This document shows positions 16,775 through 25,233 of a stretch of 64,000 bases of DNA, in pieces (position 1 is the first letter of the stretch; each line of letters opens with the position of its first letter). The stretch spans positions 1-64,000 of the forward strand of contig CAMXIK010000017.1 of assembly GCA_947243855.1 (NCBI GenBank), written 5' to 3'. The notes beneath the pieces were generated by a model. It saw only the letters and a program-made list of their open reading frames with translations, was not told the origin of the DNA and searched no databases. The position numbers and the translations under genes were made by a program. This DNA comes from an uncultured Lachnospiraceae bacterium. GTDB taxonomy: Bacteria > Bacillota > Clostridia > Lachnospirales > Lachnospiraceae.

Positions 16775-17851
16775 TTATGAAAGATATTCCTGTATATTTA
16801 CTAAGTTGGCAAATCTGTCTATTGCTATATCATAGGAGTTATTACGAATCTCAAACCAATATTTATTAGAACGCAAATACTTAATATTTTCAATAATTAG
16901 TAATAACGGAGCGGGGTTCTTTAAAATGGTATTCGGAAAAATATCCCATAAATTAAAACTTCCGGGTGCAATCCAAGGCATATCTACAAATGTACTACTG
17001 TTAATATTGGTACCTTTCAGTATTTCTTTCCAAGAGCGAATTTGACTCATTATTATAGTGTAATAACAGTTAGTATTTATATCGGTATTCGTTTGCAGTT
17101 TAAGATAATCTGCGATATCTGGTTTGACTTCATTTCCAAATCGACTCCAAAAATATGCTTCTTGTTGCCTAAAATCAAAGGAATAGAGATTCCTTCCACC
17201 TCCACGAGAATGCCATGCTCTTGCGCTAGATAGATACCAACAAGTTTTTCCAGCCAAATATATTTTATAGGATAATTCAAATGCTTCTAGTTTATTATAA
17301 TAAAATTCATCAAAACCATTGAATTTATCAAAAAGTCCTCTTTTCATTGCATATAAAGCTGATGTTAATGCCTGTCTTGGACCATCTTGATTTACAATAA
17401 AAGAGTCTATTTTATTCCCGTCAAATAGGTGATCTTTAAAATATGGTCCAAAAAAGGTTCCAGCACTTTGAACCAAGTTACTCTGGGGATATATTAACAA
17501 TGGCTGTACACAGTCTGCAATCTTATTTTGTAAAGCATCAAACATTTTTTCAAAACAGCCTTCTTCAACAAAAATATCGGTGTTGATAAAAAAAAGATAT
17601 TCCCCGGTAGAATTCTGAACACCTATATTATTTGCTTTGCCGTATCCGACTTTAGACAAATAAATAACTTTAACATTAGATGTATTTTGTTTAAGTTTAT
17701 TTAACATATCGTGAATTTGCAAGTTATAGTTACCGTCTACAATAATTACAACTTCGCTCTTTTGTACAAAATTATGTGCGAAAAACAATGTAAAAAAATT
17801 ATCAGCCATTTCATATGTTGTGTCAATTGAGATAATAAAACTAACCATCAT
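16775..17851 (-). CDS. family 2 glycosyltransferase
   Basis: 358 residues. The GT-A start MVSFIISIDTTYEMADNFF, the nucleotide-sugar loop GKANNIGVQNSTGEYLFFINTDIFV (NTD as the DxD equivalent at about residue 93) and the acceptor-side block GLFDKFNGFDEFYYNKLEAFELSYKI fit the rhamnosyl/GT2 family of cell-surface glycan synthesis. No membrane segments are seen. It overlaps the upstream methyltransferase by 4 nt. Its acceptor is unknown. It sits in an island of defence genes, not in a complete polysaccharide locus. Confidence 0.85.
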   Translation of the reverse strand: MMVSFIISIDTTYEMADNFFTLFFAHNFVQKSEVVIIVDGNYNLQIHDMLNKLKQNTSNVKVIYLSKVGYGKANNIGVQNSTGEYLFFINTDIFVEEGCFEKMFDALQNKIADCVQPLLIYPQSNLVQSAGTFFGPYFKDHLFDGNKIDSFIVNQDGPRQALTSALYAMKRGLFDKFNGFDEFYYNKLEAFELSYKIYLAGKTCWYLSSARAWHSRGGGRNLYSFDFRQQEAYFWSRFGNEVKPDIADYLKLQTNTDINTNCYYTIIMSQIRSWKEILKGTNINSSTFVDMPWIAPGSFNLWDIFPNTILKNPAPLLLIIENIKYLRSNKYWFEIRNNSYDIAIDRFANLVNIQEYLS

Positions 17852-18519
17852 AATACTCCCTTCTTTTTCAATATTCGATTTAGCATCGAAGGATGAATAA
17901 TGTCTAAAGGATATATATTTTGAGGAATTTGGGTAGAAATATTTTCATAAGTATGTTGTGCTATATAAAGGACACAATTGTTTCTATACCAGATTTCAAT
18001 TTGCTCATTATTCCAAAAATAAGGTCGTATGCAGTCAATTGCTTTATACCCATATTTATTAAATATCTTTTCCCAATAAGTGCAAGATTGCTCGTTAATA
18101 TGTCCCGTTCCTCCTTGATATGATATCGCAGCAGAGAATAAAACAATTTCACTACAAGAACATAAATTTTTAATAAAGATATCAGAATATTCAGAGTTGA
18201 CGTGTTCGGCAACTTCTACCGAAATCGCCATATCTACCCTACGAGTTAGCTCTAAAGGTTTGCGCAAATCAAACTGTATATACTTATCAGTAGGAATAAG
18301 CATATATGTAGGATCATATTGGTGTTTATCTATACCCAAAAAATCTTTAATACCTAAATTATTCAAAGCCTTACACCAAGTTCCCATTCCACATCCAAAA
18401 TCAATTACTGAATTAAATTTAATAAATGAATTTATATATTCTAGTATTTGAATTGCTGATTGATAAGAACCCGTTTTATGCTTTTTATAGTAATTTGCAT
18501 TATACATATTTATCACCAA
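17848..18519 (-). CDS. class I SAM-dependent methyltransferase
   Basis: About 219-223 residues. Motif I is SVIDFGCGMGTWCKALNNLG (about residues 37-56), with acidic motif II (FLGIDKH) and the post-II SVEVAEHV segment typical of Methyltransf_11/23 enzymes acting on small molecules or glycans. The start is either ATG 18519 or ATG 18507; both overlap or abut the end of the upstream gene. As the middle gene of a coupled trio it probably modifies a sugar or nucleotide-sugar product. Confidence 0.8.
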   Translation of the reverse strand: MVINMYNANYYKKHKTGSYQSAIQILEYINSFIKFNSVIDFGCGMGTWCKALNNLGIKDFLGIDKHQYDPTYMLIPTDKYIQFDLRKPLELTRRVDMAISVEVAEHVNSEYSDIFIKNLCSCSEIVLFSAAISYQGGTGHINEQSCTYWEKIFNKYGYKAIDCIRPYFWNNEQIEIWYRNNCVLYIAQHTYENISTQIPQNIYPLDIIHPSMLNRILKKKGVL

Positions 18520-19177
18520 TCTTCTTAATGTGCTTTAGTAAATTTAAAATTTTTCTTCTCGCAAACCAAAAAGTATTCCCTAATATTTCAATGTTTTCTA
18601 ATGCTTTAAAATTTAAAATTACAGCAGGGTCTTTTGTAATTGATGCTTTATAGTCATTTTTGTGCATATATTTGAGCAATTCTTTTACTAATTCACTTTC
18701 GGTATTACATGAAATCCCTATTTTAGATGCCATATTAGCAAGCTTGTCTAAATATTCTTTAGATAAGTAGTTTTTTTGACATATAGCGTGATAAATTAAT
18801 GAATAAAAGTAACTTTCAAAGTCAGGTATAAATATTTTGTCATGGAATAAGGTTTTATTCCTAAGCATATTTTCTTGCCATTTTTTATCATAATAACCAT
18901 CACCAACAAAACGTATATCAACGTGAACTATAAGATCATTAAACAAAATACAGTAACTATTTATCATAGGGAAATGAAACCTATGTCGAACATCTAAAAT
19001 CTTTTTGACTTTTATAATATCGTCACATAAAAGATCAATGTCATCATGCCCATTTACAAAAACTTGCCCTTGTTCAAAGCACTCAAAATTGCGCATAACT
19101 ATATAGTTGCATCCAGCCGCATTTAATGTTGTAAATATTTCGTCTATGGACGTCCATATTTTCTGTTTTAGCATCAA
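18500..19177 (-). CDS. nucleotidyltransferase-like protein (NTP_transf_5 type)
   Basis: 225 residues. GHDDIDLLCDDI (about residues 39-50) offers a D-x-D metal site of the NTase fold, and LIVHVDIRFVGDGYYD gives a third carboxylate strand. This layout is that of the uncharacterised nucleotidyltransferases met in polysaccharide clusters. The RBS AGGAG is close to the ATG. It is the first gene of the glycan cassette. Its leader carries copy 2 of the 24-nt element within a longer perfect hairpin. Function beyond the fold is not known. Confidence 0.65.
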   Translation of the reverse strand: MMLKQKIWTSIDEIFTTLNAAGCNYIVMRNFECFEQGQVFVNGHDDIDLLCDDIIKVKKILDVRHRFHFPMINSYCILFNDLIVHVDIRFVGDGYYDKKWQENMLRNKTLFHDKIFIPDFESYFYSLIYHAICQKNYLSKEYLDKLANMASKIGISCNTESELVKELLKYMHKNDYKASITKDPAVILNFKALENIEILGNTFWFARRKILNLLKHIKKIGDKYV

Positions 19178-19205
19178 TCACTCCTAAAATGAATTGTTTG
19201 TACAT

Positions 19206-19242
19206 AAAATCAACGGATAACATTTAATTATCCGTTGATTTT
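19206..19242 (-). repeat. 24-nt leader element, copy 2, inside a perfect hairpin
   Basis: The minus strand at 19233-19210 is identical over 24 nt to 13540-13563. Here it is extended into a perfect palindrome with about 15-bp arms (TCAACGGATAA arms, 7-nt loop, then TTATCCGTTGA), ending 32 nt ahead of the ATG of the nucleotidyltransferase-like gene. It leaves little room for a promoter downstream of it, so it is part of the leader or of the promoter itself. Confidence 0.85.
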
Positions 19243-19381
19243 ATATTAATGCCATATATGCGATAGACTTTTTCACTATCCAGAACTTATTGTAGTGATT
19301 ATTTAGAAAATATAAGCTTTCTTACATATAAAGAGTAAATAATGGCAGAAAGCTTTTTAGGGGTAATATAATGAGAAATAG

Positions 19382-19410
19382 TTGACGCATACAAGATATA
19401 GTGGTATTAT
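19382..19410 (+). promoter_or_regulatory. promoter of the membrane-anchored dUTPase-fold gene
   Basis: TTGACG (19382-19387), 17 bp, TATTAT (19405-19410), giving a leader of about 110 nt. Between 19243 and 19380 no gene or motif was recognised. Confidence 0.65.
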
Positions 19411-19525
19411 CATAATATTAGTACAAGATAGAACGAGAAAAAATGCAAAAGCCAGTCCGCTTTAATGTACATATGAGATGCTATTATAGCAAATAGTAGA
19501 TTATTAATGTATAGGGAGCGAAGCA

Positions 19526-20503
19526 ATGCAGGGGGAAGAAAGAATGGCAGAAACGATTACGGGAAGTAAGATAAGAAAGCTTGTCGAAGATGGAAAGGTA
19601 ATTGAAAATGGTTCTATCAATAATTGTGGAGCATTGAAATATGATTTTACTTTAAGTGATGAAATTTTAAAGTCTGATTTTAGCACCCCTATAAGGTTTG
19701 AAGAATTGTCGGTTGAAGAACGTAGGAAAGCGTTAATACAGCCGGGAGAGGTAGTTTATGTTTTGACGAAGGAAAAGGTGAATCTTCCTTCTAATATGTA
19801 TATGAGTCTTAGTGCGAATCGAGGAATGTCGGAATATGGAGTGCTGACTTTAGGAGGATTTGCGGTTGATCCCGGCTATTCAGGGCGATTGATGTTCGGA
19901 TTATATAATTATTCGAGTACCCCATTTCCGCTAATGCCCGGTTCCAAGTTAATAGGTGGCGTATTCTATCTGTTAAATGAAAAAGAGAGCAACGACATTG
20001 ATTCTTTGGAGAGACCTAAATCAATAGATGAATTTCCCCCGAGACTGGTTAATATAATAAGTAAATATTCTCCAACTGGAATGAATTCTTTGGATGAATC
20101 AATTAAGGTTATAGCAAAGCAGGTAGAGGCATTAAAAGATGAGCTCGGCAAGAACAAAGACGAATTATTTAGCTTAAGGCATTTGGTGCAGGAAACACAG
20201 GAACAGACCAATCGCACAAGCAGAACAGTGCATGATTTGTCTACGAATGTTTCTGAATTAACAGATTCAGTAAAAGAGCTAAAATCAGAAGTGTCAAGTT
20301 TAAAAGATGGATTAAAAGATGAAATTAAGCTGCGTCAGGACATGAGAGGAGACTTGGATAAACAAATAGAATTAGTTGCGAAGACTGTAGATAAAAAGTT
20401 AATATTTTTGAAAGGGGCTCTTTGGTCTTTATCGGCACTTGTTGCTGTTTTAATTACGCTGTTAACGTGTTGGGCGAATGGATGGCTTAATTTTGGCGGT
20501 TGA
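19526..20503 (+). CDS. dUTPase/dCTP deaminase-fold protein with coiled coil and C-terminal membrane anchor
   Basis: 325 residues (319 if ATG 19544 is used; both have a G-rich RBS). Residues about 15-150 follow the trimeric dUTPase/dCTP deaminase fold: LIQPGEVVYVLTKEKVNLP, SANRGMSEYGV, then the motif GFAVDPGYSGRLMFGLYNYS and PLMPGSKLIGGVFYLL. Compared with E. coli Dcd, the catalytic glutamate of the VLEFYN strand is glycine here (MFGLYN) and the RSSLAR loop is not kept, so deamination is doubtful. A long coiled coil (about 185-290) leads to a single transmembrane helix (GALWSLSALVAVLITLLTCW) at the C-terminus, placing the domain at the inner membrane face. It stands in a defence island. Confidence 0.75.
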   Translation: MQGEERMAETITGSKIRKLVEDGKVIENGSINNCGALKYDFTLSDEILKSDFSTPIRFEELSVEERRKALIQPGEVVYVLTKEKVNLPSNMYMSLSANRGMSEYGVLTLGGFAVDPGYSGRLMFGLYNYSSTPFPLMPGSKLIGGVFYLLNEKESNDIDSLERPKSIDEFPPRLVNIISKYSPTGMNSLDESIKVIAKQVEALKDELGKNKDELFSLRHLVQETQEQTNRTSRTVHDLSTNVSELTDSVKELKSEVSSLKDGLKDEIKLRQDMRGDLDKQIELVAKTVDKKLIFLKGALWSLSALVAVLITLLTCWANGWLNFGG

Positions 20504-20581
20504 TGTAGAACTTGCACAAAATTTTACCTCAAAGGAATTTTTGTTGAAAGACGAGTAGAAATGTGAAAGAGAGGAAAAGTC

Positions 20582-20776
20582 ATGCCGAAAGGTAATCCAT
20601 CTAAACAGACGATAGCTAGTGAGAAATACCAGAAGAAAGCAGGTTATATGACAAAAGGTTTCAAACTGAAACGGGAGATTGTCGAACAGTTTGAGGAGGC
20701 TTGTGCAAGGGCAGGGAAGCCGCAGGCAGAAGTGATTCGAGAGTTCATGGAACAATTTGTACAACAGAATCTTTGA
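20582..20776 (+). CDS. small ribbon-helix-helix-like protein
   Basis: 64 residues, basic start then MTKGFKLKREIVEQFEEAC and AGKPQAEVIREFMEQFVQQ: one short strand and two helices as in Arc/CopG proteins. Such proteins bind DNA as dimers or act as antitoxins. GAGAGG precedes the ATG by 6 nt. It is followed at once by a conserved small protein of unrelated sequence; a toxin partner is not obvious. Confidence 0.7.
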   Translation: MPKGNPSKQTIASEKYQKKAGYMTKGFKLKREIVEQFEEACARAGKPQAEVIREFMEQFVQQNL

Positions 20777-20805
20777 TGTTAAAGGAAAAGAAAGGGATGC
20801 AACCA

Positions 20806-21108
20806 ATGCTGGATAAAGAAACCTTTCACCCCCTCAACTATATCAAAAAGGAAGAATACTCCGGCAGCATGGAGGGAATGCGCTATATGCTGAAGCATGT
20901 CAAAAGCGGTGAAGAGGATGCGATCCGGGTGACGGTCTGGCCGGAACCTCTCGGCATATACCGCACGCCGGAGGAGAAACAGACCGCCACGGAGGTGCCC
21001 ATGACAGCGGAGGGCGTGGAGCAGGCGGCGGACTGGATCAATGAGCAGTATGAGACGAGGAAAGAGTATTGGCTGGAAAACCAGCGGAAACCGTGGACGG
21101 ACGAGTGA
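20806..21108 (+). CDS. conserved small protein of unknown function
   Basis: About 100 residues: FHPLNYIKKEEYSGSMEGMR, VTVWPEPLGIYRTPEEKQ and EGVEQAADWINEQYE. I recognise this as a type widespread in Lachnospiraceae, but no function is known to me. AAAGGGA sits about 9 nt before ATG 20806; ATG 20776 and 20797 are in-frame alternatives, the first overlapping the previous stop (TGATG). It has higher GC than the preceding island and marks return to ordinary chromosome. Confidence 0.7.
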   Translation: MLDKETFHPLNYIKKEEYSGSMEGMRYMLKHVKSGEEDAIRVTVWPEPLGIYRTPEEKQTATEVPMTAEGVEQAADWINEQYETRKEYWLENQRKPWTDE

Positions 21109-21258
21109 TTTTCCACAAGATTTACATAAATATTTGGTGATATTGTGGAAAATGTAGAAAATAGTTGCAATTTGGCAGATAAGCGTTATATAATGTGTAA
21201 AGGAAGTTGACATAAAGCTGATCGCACATAAAAGAATGAGGGGCTTGGAGGTGGCGGT

Positions 21259-21534
21259 ATGGCAGCGCTTAATCTGAACGCATTATTTTTTAACCATGAG
21301 ATATCCTTTTGCAAAGTATATAACGCAGAGAGCAAAGACCAGTTGGAAAAACTTTTCGTTTCCAACCGTATTTCCTTTTTTGTAGAGTGGCAGGAGAAGA
21401 GCTTTTGGGAGCGGCTGTTAGGGAGCATGGGCGGCAAGAACGAAGTGTTTACCATACATATCAACGAGGCGGATACGCCGCTTGCCACAGATTTGGCGCA
21501 GGGGATAGAGAGTGTGCAGATCGCTTCCGCGTAG
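21259..21534 (+). CDS. small hypothetical protein
   Basis: 91 residues, start AALNLNALFFNHEISFCKVYNAES, centre ISFFVEWQEKSFWERLLG, end FTIHINEADTPLATDLAQGI. GGAGG is 7 nt before the ATG and a strong terminator follows, so it is likely expressed as a single gene. No domain is recognised; it has no signal peptide or membrane segment. Confidence 0.65.
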   Translation: MAALNLNALFFNHEISFCKVYNAESKDQLEKLFVSNRISFFVEWQEKSFWERLLGSMGGKNEVFTIHINEADTPLATDLAQGIESVQIASA

Positions 21535-21578
21535 GCGGAGCGGCTGCTCTGGCAGAAAGAGATAGAATATGATAAGAT

Positions 21579-21606
21579 GACCCTGAGGATAACTCAGGGT
21601 CTTTTC
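21579..21606 (+). terminator. rho-independent terminator
   Basis: GACCCTGAG (21579-21587), loop GATAA, CTCAGGGTC (21593-21601), then TTTT. Confidence 0.85.
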
Positions 21607-21692
21607 ATGTGAGCGAGATGAAGCGAAATTGAGCTGCACTGCGGGACAAGAAAGCGAAATCGAACTGTACTGCAAAGAAAGAAGAGGAAGAA

Positions 21693-22874
21693 ATGGATAA
21701 CCTGTCAAATAGAAAAAAACAGGCGCTCTGTCCGGTGGCGAAGAAATGCGGCGGCTGCCGTTACACGGATACCCCGTATAAAGAGCAGTTAAAAATAAAA
21801 CAGAAACGGGCCGAACAGCTCATAAAGGAGTTTGGCAAGGTGAAGCCGATTCTTGGGATGGATGAGCCGGCCCATTACCGAAACAAGGTGCACGCCGTGT
21901 TTGATTTCCAGAAGGGAAAGGGGATCGTATCCGGTATTTATCAGGAGAAAAGCCATAGGGTTGTGCCGGTGGAGGGGTGTCTGCTGGAAGAGGAGCGGGC
22001 GGGAAAAATCATTCTCTCGATTCGTGAACTGGCAAAATCCTTTAAGATCAAGGCCTATGACGAGGACAGCGGCTACGGGCTGCTGCGCCATGTGCTTGTC
22101 CGGGTGGGACATGCTACCGGTGAAATTATGGTGGTTTTGGTGCTGGGTTCACCGGTTCTTCCTTCAAAAAAGAATTTTGTAAATGAGTTATGTAAACTTC
22201 ATCCCGAAATTACCACGATCCTGATCAATGTCAATAACAAGCGGACAAGCATGGTGCTCGGCGCCAAGGAACAGGTTATTTACGGTAAAGGCTATATCGA
22301 AGACGTGCTCTGCGGAAAACGGTTTAAAATATCCGCGAAATCTTTCTATCAGGTGAACTCCGTACAGACGGAAGTCCTGTACCGGCAGGCGGCGCAGTAT
22401 GCCGGACTGACGGGGAAGGAAACAGTAGTGGACGCCTATTGCGGGATCGGCACGATTGCGTTGTCGGTGGCGGAGCAGGCGGGAAAAGTCATCGGGGTGG
22501 AATTAAACGGGGATGCGGTGCGGGATGCCGTCGCAAATGCCAAACGCAATCAGATCAAAAACGCGGATTTCTACCAGAACGACGCGGGACGCTTTTTGAC
22601 CCAGATGGCGGAAGCGGGGGAGAAGGTTGATGTGGTCTTTATGGACCCGCCCAGAAGCGGCAGTACCAAGGAGTTTCTGGATGCGCTGATCCGCATAAGC
22701 CCCAAGCGGGTGGTTTATATCTCCTGCGAACCGCAGACGCTGGCCAGAGATTTGCAGTATTTGACGGCAAACAGCGGTTACCGGATGGAGGAGGCGGTTC
22801 CGGTGGACATGTTTCCTTTTACGGAGGAGATCGAGATGGTGTGCCTTTTGTCCCAGAAAAAAGGAAAAGGATAA
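21693..22874 (+). CDS. 23S rRNA uracil-C5 methyltransferase, TrmA/RlmCD family
   Basis: 393 residues. CPVAKKCGGC near the start is the iron-sulfur cysteine cluster. The catalytic half has VDAYCGIGTIALSVAEQ (SAM loop), VDVVFMDPPRSG and YISCEPQTLARDLQYL with the nucleophilic cysteine. The family makes 5-methyluridine in rRNA or tRNA using SAM. It is shorter than the usual 450-residue RlmD/RlmCD because the N-terminal TRAM domain is absent. The exact target base cannot be read from the sequence. Confidence 0.9.
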   Translation: MDNLSNRKKQALCPVAKKCGGCRYTDTPYKEQLKIKQKRAEQLIKEFGKVKPILGMDEPAHYRNKVHAVFDFQKGKGIVSGIYQEKSHRVVPVEGCLLEEERAGKIILSIRELAKSFKIKAYDEDSGYGLLRHVLVRVGHATGEIMVVLVLGSPVLPSKKNFVNELCKLHPEITTILINVNNKRTSMVLGAKEQVIYGKGYIEDVLCGKRFKISAKSFYQVNSVQTEVLYRQAAQYAGLTGKETVVDAYCGIGTIALSVAEQAGKVIGVELNGDAVRDAVANAKRNQIKNADFYQNDAGRFLTQMAEAGEKVDVVFMDPPRSGSTKEFLDALIRISPKRVVYISCEPQTLARDLQYLTANSGYRMEEAVPVDMFPFTEEIEMVCLLSQKKGKG

Positions 22875-22879
22875 CATTT

Positions 22880-23140
22880 ATGGAACATTCATACCGTTTT
22901 TTTGAAAACCGAGCGTGTAACTATTTTCCCTGTCACAGCGGATTGTCTGATTTCAACTGTCTGTTTTGTTACTGCCCATTGTATCGGAATGAAAACTGTC
23001 CCGGCAGTCCCGCCTATTTCGAAAGAGAGGGGAGACGGATCAAGGACTGCTCCGGCTGCGCCTTTCCGCATAGGCCGGAGAATTACGACAAGATCGTCGC
23101 TATTTTGGGAGGAAGACAGACAAAGGAACCGGAGGTGTGA
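22880..23140 (+). CDS. cysteine-rich small domain protein
   Basis: 86 residues with eight or nine cysteines: FENRACNYFPCHSGLSDFNC, LFCYCPLYRNENCPG, IKDCSGCAFPHRPENYDKI. This matches the cysteine-rich small domain (PF04071 type), a likely metal-binding protein often near cobalamin or radical-enzyme genes. ATG 22880 has AAGG about 9 nt upstream and lies 5 nt after the methyltransferase stop, so both are in one operon with the TetR gene that follows. Exact role unknown. Confidence 0.85.
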   Translation: MEHSYRFFENRACNYFPCHSGLSDFNCLFCYCPLYRNENCPGSPAYFEREGRRIKDCSGCAFPHRPENYDKIVAILGGRQTKEPEV

Positions 23141-23144
23141 GAAG

Positions 23145-23726
23145 ATGCCGAACACGAACGCGACAAAGATTGCACTGGGCGAGTCCCTGAAAAAGCTGAT
23201 TCGGACTAAGAGACTGGAAAAGATAACGATTAATGACCTCACAGCGGATTGCGGCATCAGCAGGATGGCTTTTTATTATCATTTCAAGGATATTTATGAT
23301 CTGGTAGAGTGGGTCTGCATGGAGGACGGGAAAAAAGCCCTGCAGGACAAGAAAACGTATGACACCTGGCAGGAGGGTGTCAGTCTGGTTTTTGACGCCG
23401 TTTTGGAGAATAAGGAGTTTATCACGAATGTGTGCCGCAGTGTCGGCAGGGAAAGGGTCGAGCGGTATCTCTATCAGTTTACCTATGACATTGTCCGGGA
23501 AGTGGTGGAGGAAAAGTGCCGGGAAACCGGATTGACGGAGAAACATAAGGACAGTATTACGGATTTTTATAAGTACGGTTTTGTGGGAACGATGGTGGAT
23601 TGGATCGACCATGGCATGAAGGAAGACTATGAGGAGATCGTGGAGAATTTGAGCGTCATGCTGAACGGCAACATCGACCACTCTATCAGAAATTTTGAAA
23701 AAGCAAAGGAACAGAAGGAAAAGTAG
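23145..23726 (+). CDS. TetR-family regulator
   Basis: 193 residues. HTH region NATKIALGESLKKLI, ITINDLTADCGISRMAFYYHFKDIYDLVEWV is a clear TetR_N; the C-terminal part (FDAVLENKEFITNVCRS, YKYGFVGTMVDWIDHGMKE) is that of the DhaS-like TetR_C subgroup. GGAGG lies 9 nt upstream of the ATG. It is 4 nt after the cysteine-rich gene. Effector and targets are not evident. Confidence 0.9.
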   Translation: MPNTNATKIALGESLKKLIRTKRLEKITINDLTADCGISRMAFYYHFKDIYDLVEWVCMEDGKKALQDKKTYDTWQEGVSLVFDAVLENKEFITNVCRSVGRERVERYLYQFTYDIVREVVEEKCRETGLTEKHKDSITDFYKYGFVGTMVDWIDHGMKEDYEEIVENLSVMLNGNIDHSIRNFEKAKEQKEK

Positions 23727-23732
23727 AAATAG

Positions 23733-23763
23733 AAGGGAGGAAGCCTTGACGACTTCCTCCCTT
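23733..23763. terminator. bidirectional terminator
   Basis: An 11-bp stem AAGGGAGGAAG/CTTCCTCCCTT with a 9-nt loop between the TetR gene and convergent glutamine synthetase. Confidence 0.85.
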
Positions 23764-23781
23764 ACTTCATGCCATGCAGAA

Positions 23782-25209
23782 TCAAAGATCGTAATACATC
23801 ATAAACTCTGCTGGCGTGGGAATTTGTCCCGCTTTTTTAGCTTCTGCGCGCTTGCGCTCGATCCATACTTCGATGAGCCTTTCCGGAAAGACGCCGTCTT
23901 TGGTCAAGTAATCGTGATCCTTTTCCAGCGCGTCAAGGGCTTCGTCCAGAGATTTAGGCAGACCCTTGATCTTTTTCTGCTCTTCGGGAGAGAGCTTGTA
24001 GAGGTTAAAATCGTAAGGCCCCCAGCCGTTCGCGGCGGGATCGATCTTCTTTTCGATGCCGTCGAGTCCCGCCATCAGGATAGCCGCGTAAGCGTAGTAG
24101 GGATTGGCGGTGGCGTCGGGGTTGCGCAGTTCAAACCGTTTTGCCTCCGGGGACTTCGCGTAGGCGGGAATACGGATCACCGCGCTGCGGTTGGAAGTCG
24201 CATAGCCGATTGTTACTGGAGCTTCATATCCGGGCACCAGACGCTTGAAGGAATTGGTGGAAGGATTGGTGAAGGCGCACAGGGACGCGATATGGGAGAG
24301 CAGGCCGCCGATAAAGTAGTGGGCGGTCTGGCTTAAGCCCGAATAGCCGTTTTCGTCATAGAAAAGGGGCTTTCCATCTTTTTTCAAAAGCATATGTACG
24401 TGCAGGCCGCTTCCGGCTTCCTGATAGATGGGCTTGGGAAGGAAAGTGGCCGTTTTGCCCTCGCGGGCCGCCATATTCTTGATGATATATTTGATAATCA
24501 TGGTATTGTCCGCCATAGCTGGCATATCCGCAAGCTCCACTTCGATTTCCATCTGGCCGGGGCCGCCCACCTCATGGTGGTGGTATTTTACCTTGATACC
24601 CCAGTTTTCCATCTCCATGCAGATGCGGCTTCGAAGGTCGTAGCCTACGTCCTGCGGCGCGGCGATGTGGTAGCCGCCGTGGGTTACCTCGTAGCCGTTA
24701 TTGCCGGGATGATCCAGCGTGCAGTTCCAGTCGGCCTGTCTGGTGTCGATCCGGTAGGCGCACTGTTTGGGAGAAACCTCGTAGCGGGCGGAGTCGAAGA
24801 GATAAAACTCAAATTCCGGCCCGATTACCATTTCGTCCGCGATGCCGGCCTTTTTCATGTAATCTACGGCGCGCAGGCTGACATTTTTCGGATATTGGTC
24901 AAAGGGGGTGTTTTCGCCTTTTCCGATGACGCAGACATTACCGCACATGGTTAAGGTAGGCACATCTGCGAAGGGGTCCACATAGGCGGTGTCCGGGTCC
25001 GGTAAAAATACCATATCGCTCTTTTCAATGGGCGCGTACCCGTAGTTGGAACCATCGAAGCCGATTCCGTAGACGAAGACGTTTTCATCAAACCGCTCCA
25101 CCGGTATTGTGATGTGACGCCAGCGTCCGTCGATGTCGGTCATTTTGAAGTCGATCATGCGGATCGCTTTCTCTTGACACAGTTTTCTGATTTCTTTACT
25201 TTTGTCCAT
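23782..25209 (-). CDS. glnA: glutamine synthetase, type I
   Basis: 475 residues. N-terminal beta-grasp start IRMIDFKMTDIDGRWRHITI, catalytic metal motif VIGPEFEFYLFD, HHHEVGGPGQMEIE histidine/glutamate block, NPSTNSFKRLVPGYEAP and FELRNPDATANPYYAYAAIL. It joins ammonium and glutamate with ATP. The ATG at 25209 has AGAGAGGG 8 nt upstream; ATG 25215 would add two residues. The leader carries a foldable element (see 25234-25302). There is no GlnR gene beside it. Confidence 0.95.
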   Translation of the reverse strand: MDKSKEIRKLCQEKAIRMIDFKMTDIDGRWRHITIPVERFDENVFVYGIGFDGSNYGYAPIEKSDMVFLPDPDTAYVDPFADVPTLTMCGNVCVIGKGENTPFDQYPKNVSLRAVDYMKKAGIADEMVIGPEFEFYLFDSARYEVSPKQCAYRIDTRQADWNCTLDHPGNNGYEVTHGGYHIAAPQDVGYDLRSRICMEMENWGIKVKYHHHEVGGPGQMEIEVELADMPAMADNTMIIKYIIKNMAAREGKTATFLPKPIYQEAGSGLHVHMLLKKDGKPLFYDENGYSGLSQTAHYFIGGLLSHIASLCAFTNPSTNSFKRLVPGYEAPVTIGYATSNRSAVIRIPAYAKSPEAKRFELRNPDATANPYYAYAAILMAGLDGIEKKIDPAANGWGPYDFNLYKLSPEEQKKIKGLPKSLDEALDALEKDHDYLTKDGVFPERLIEVWIERKRAEAKKAGQIPTPAEFMMYYDL

Positions 25210-25233
25210 AGGCATATCCCTCTCTTTATTTCT

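Noticed and set aside
13540..19242. Invertible DNA segment between the two 24-nt copies
   Set aside because: Possible in principle, but no recombinase is near and both copies point at their own gene, so a shared leader is simpler; not claimed.
13540..19242. Classical transposon with terminal inverted repeats
   Set aside because: No transposase inside and no target duplication outside the repeats.
24394..24954. Plus-strand frame opposite glnA
   Set aside because: Shadow frame caused by GC-rich codon use of glutamine synthetase.
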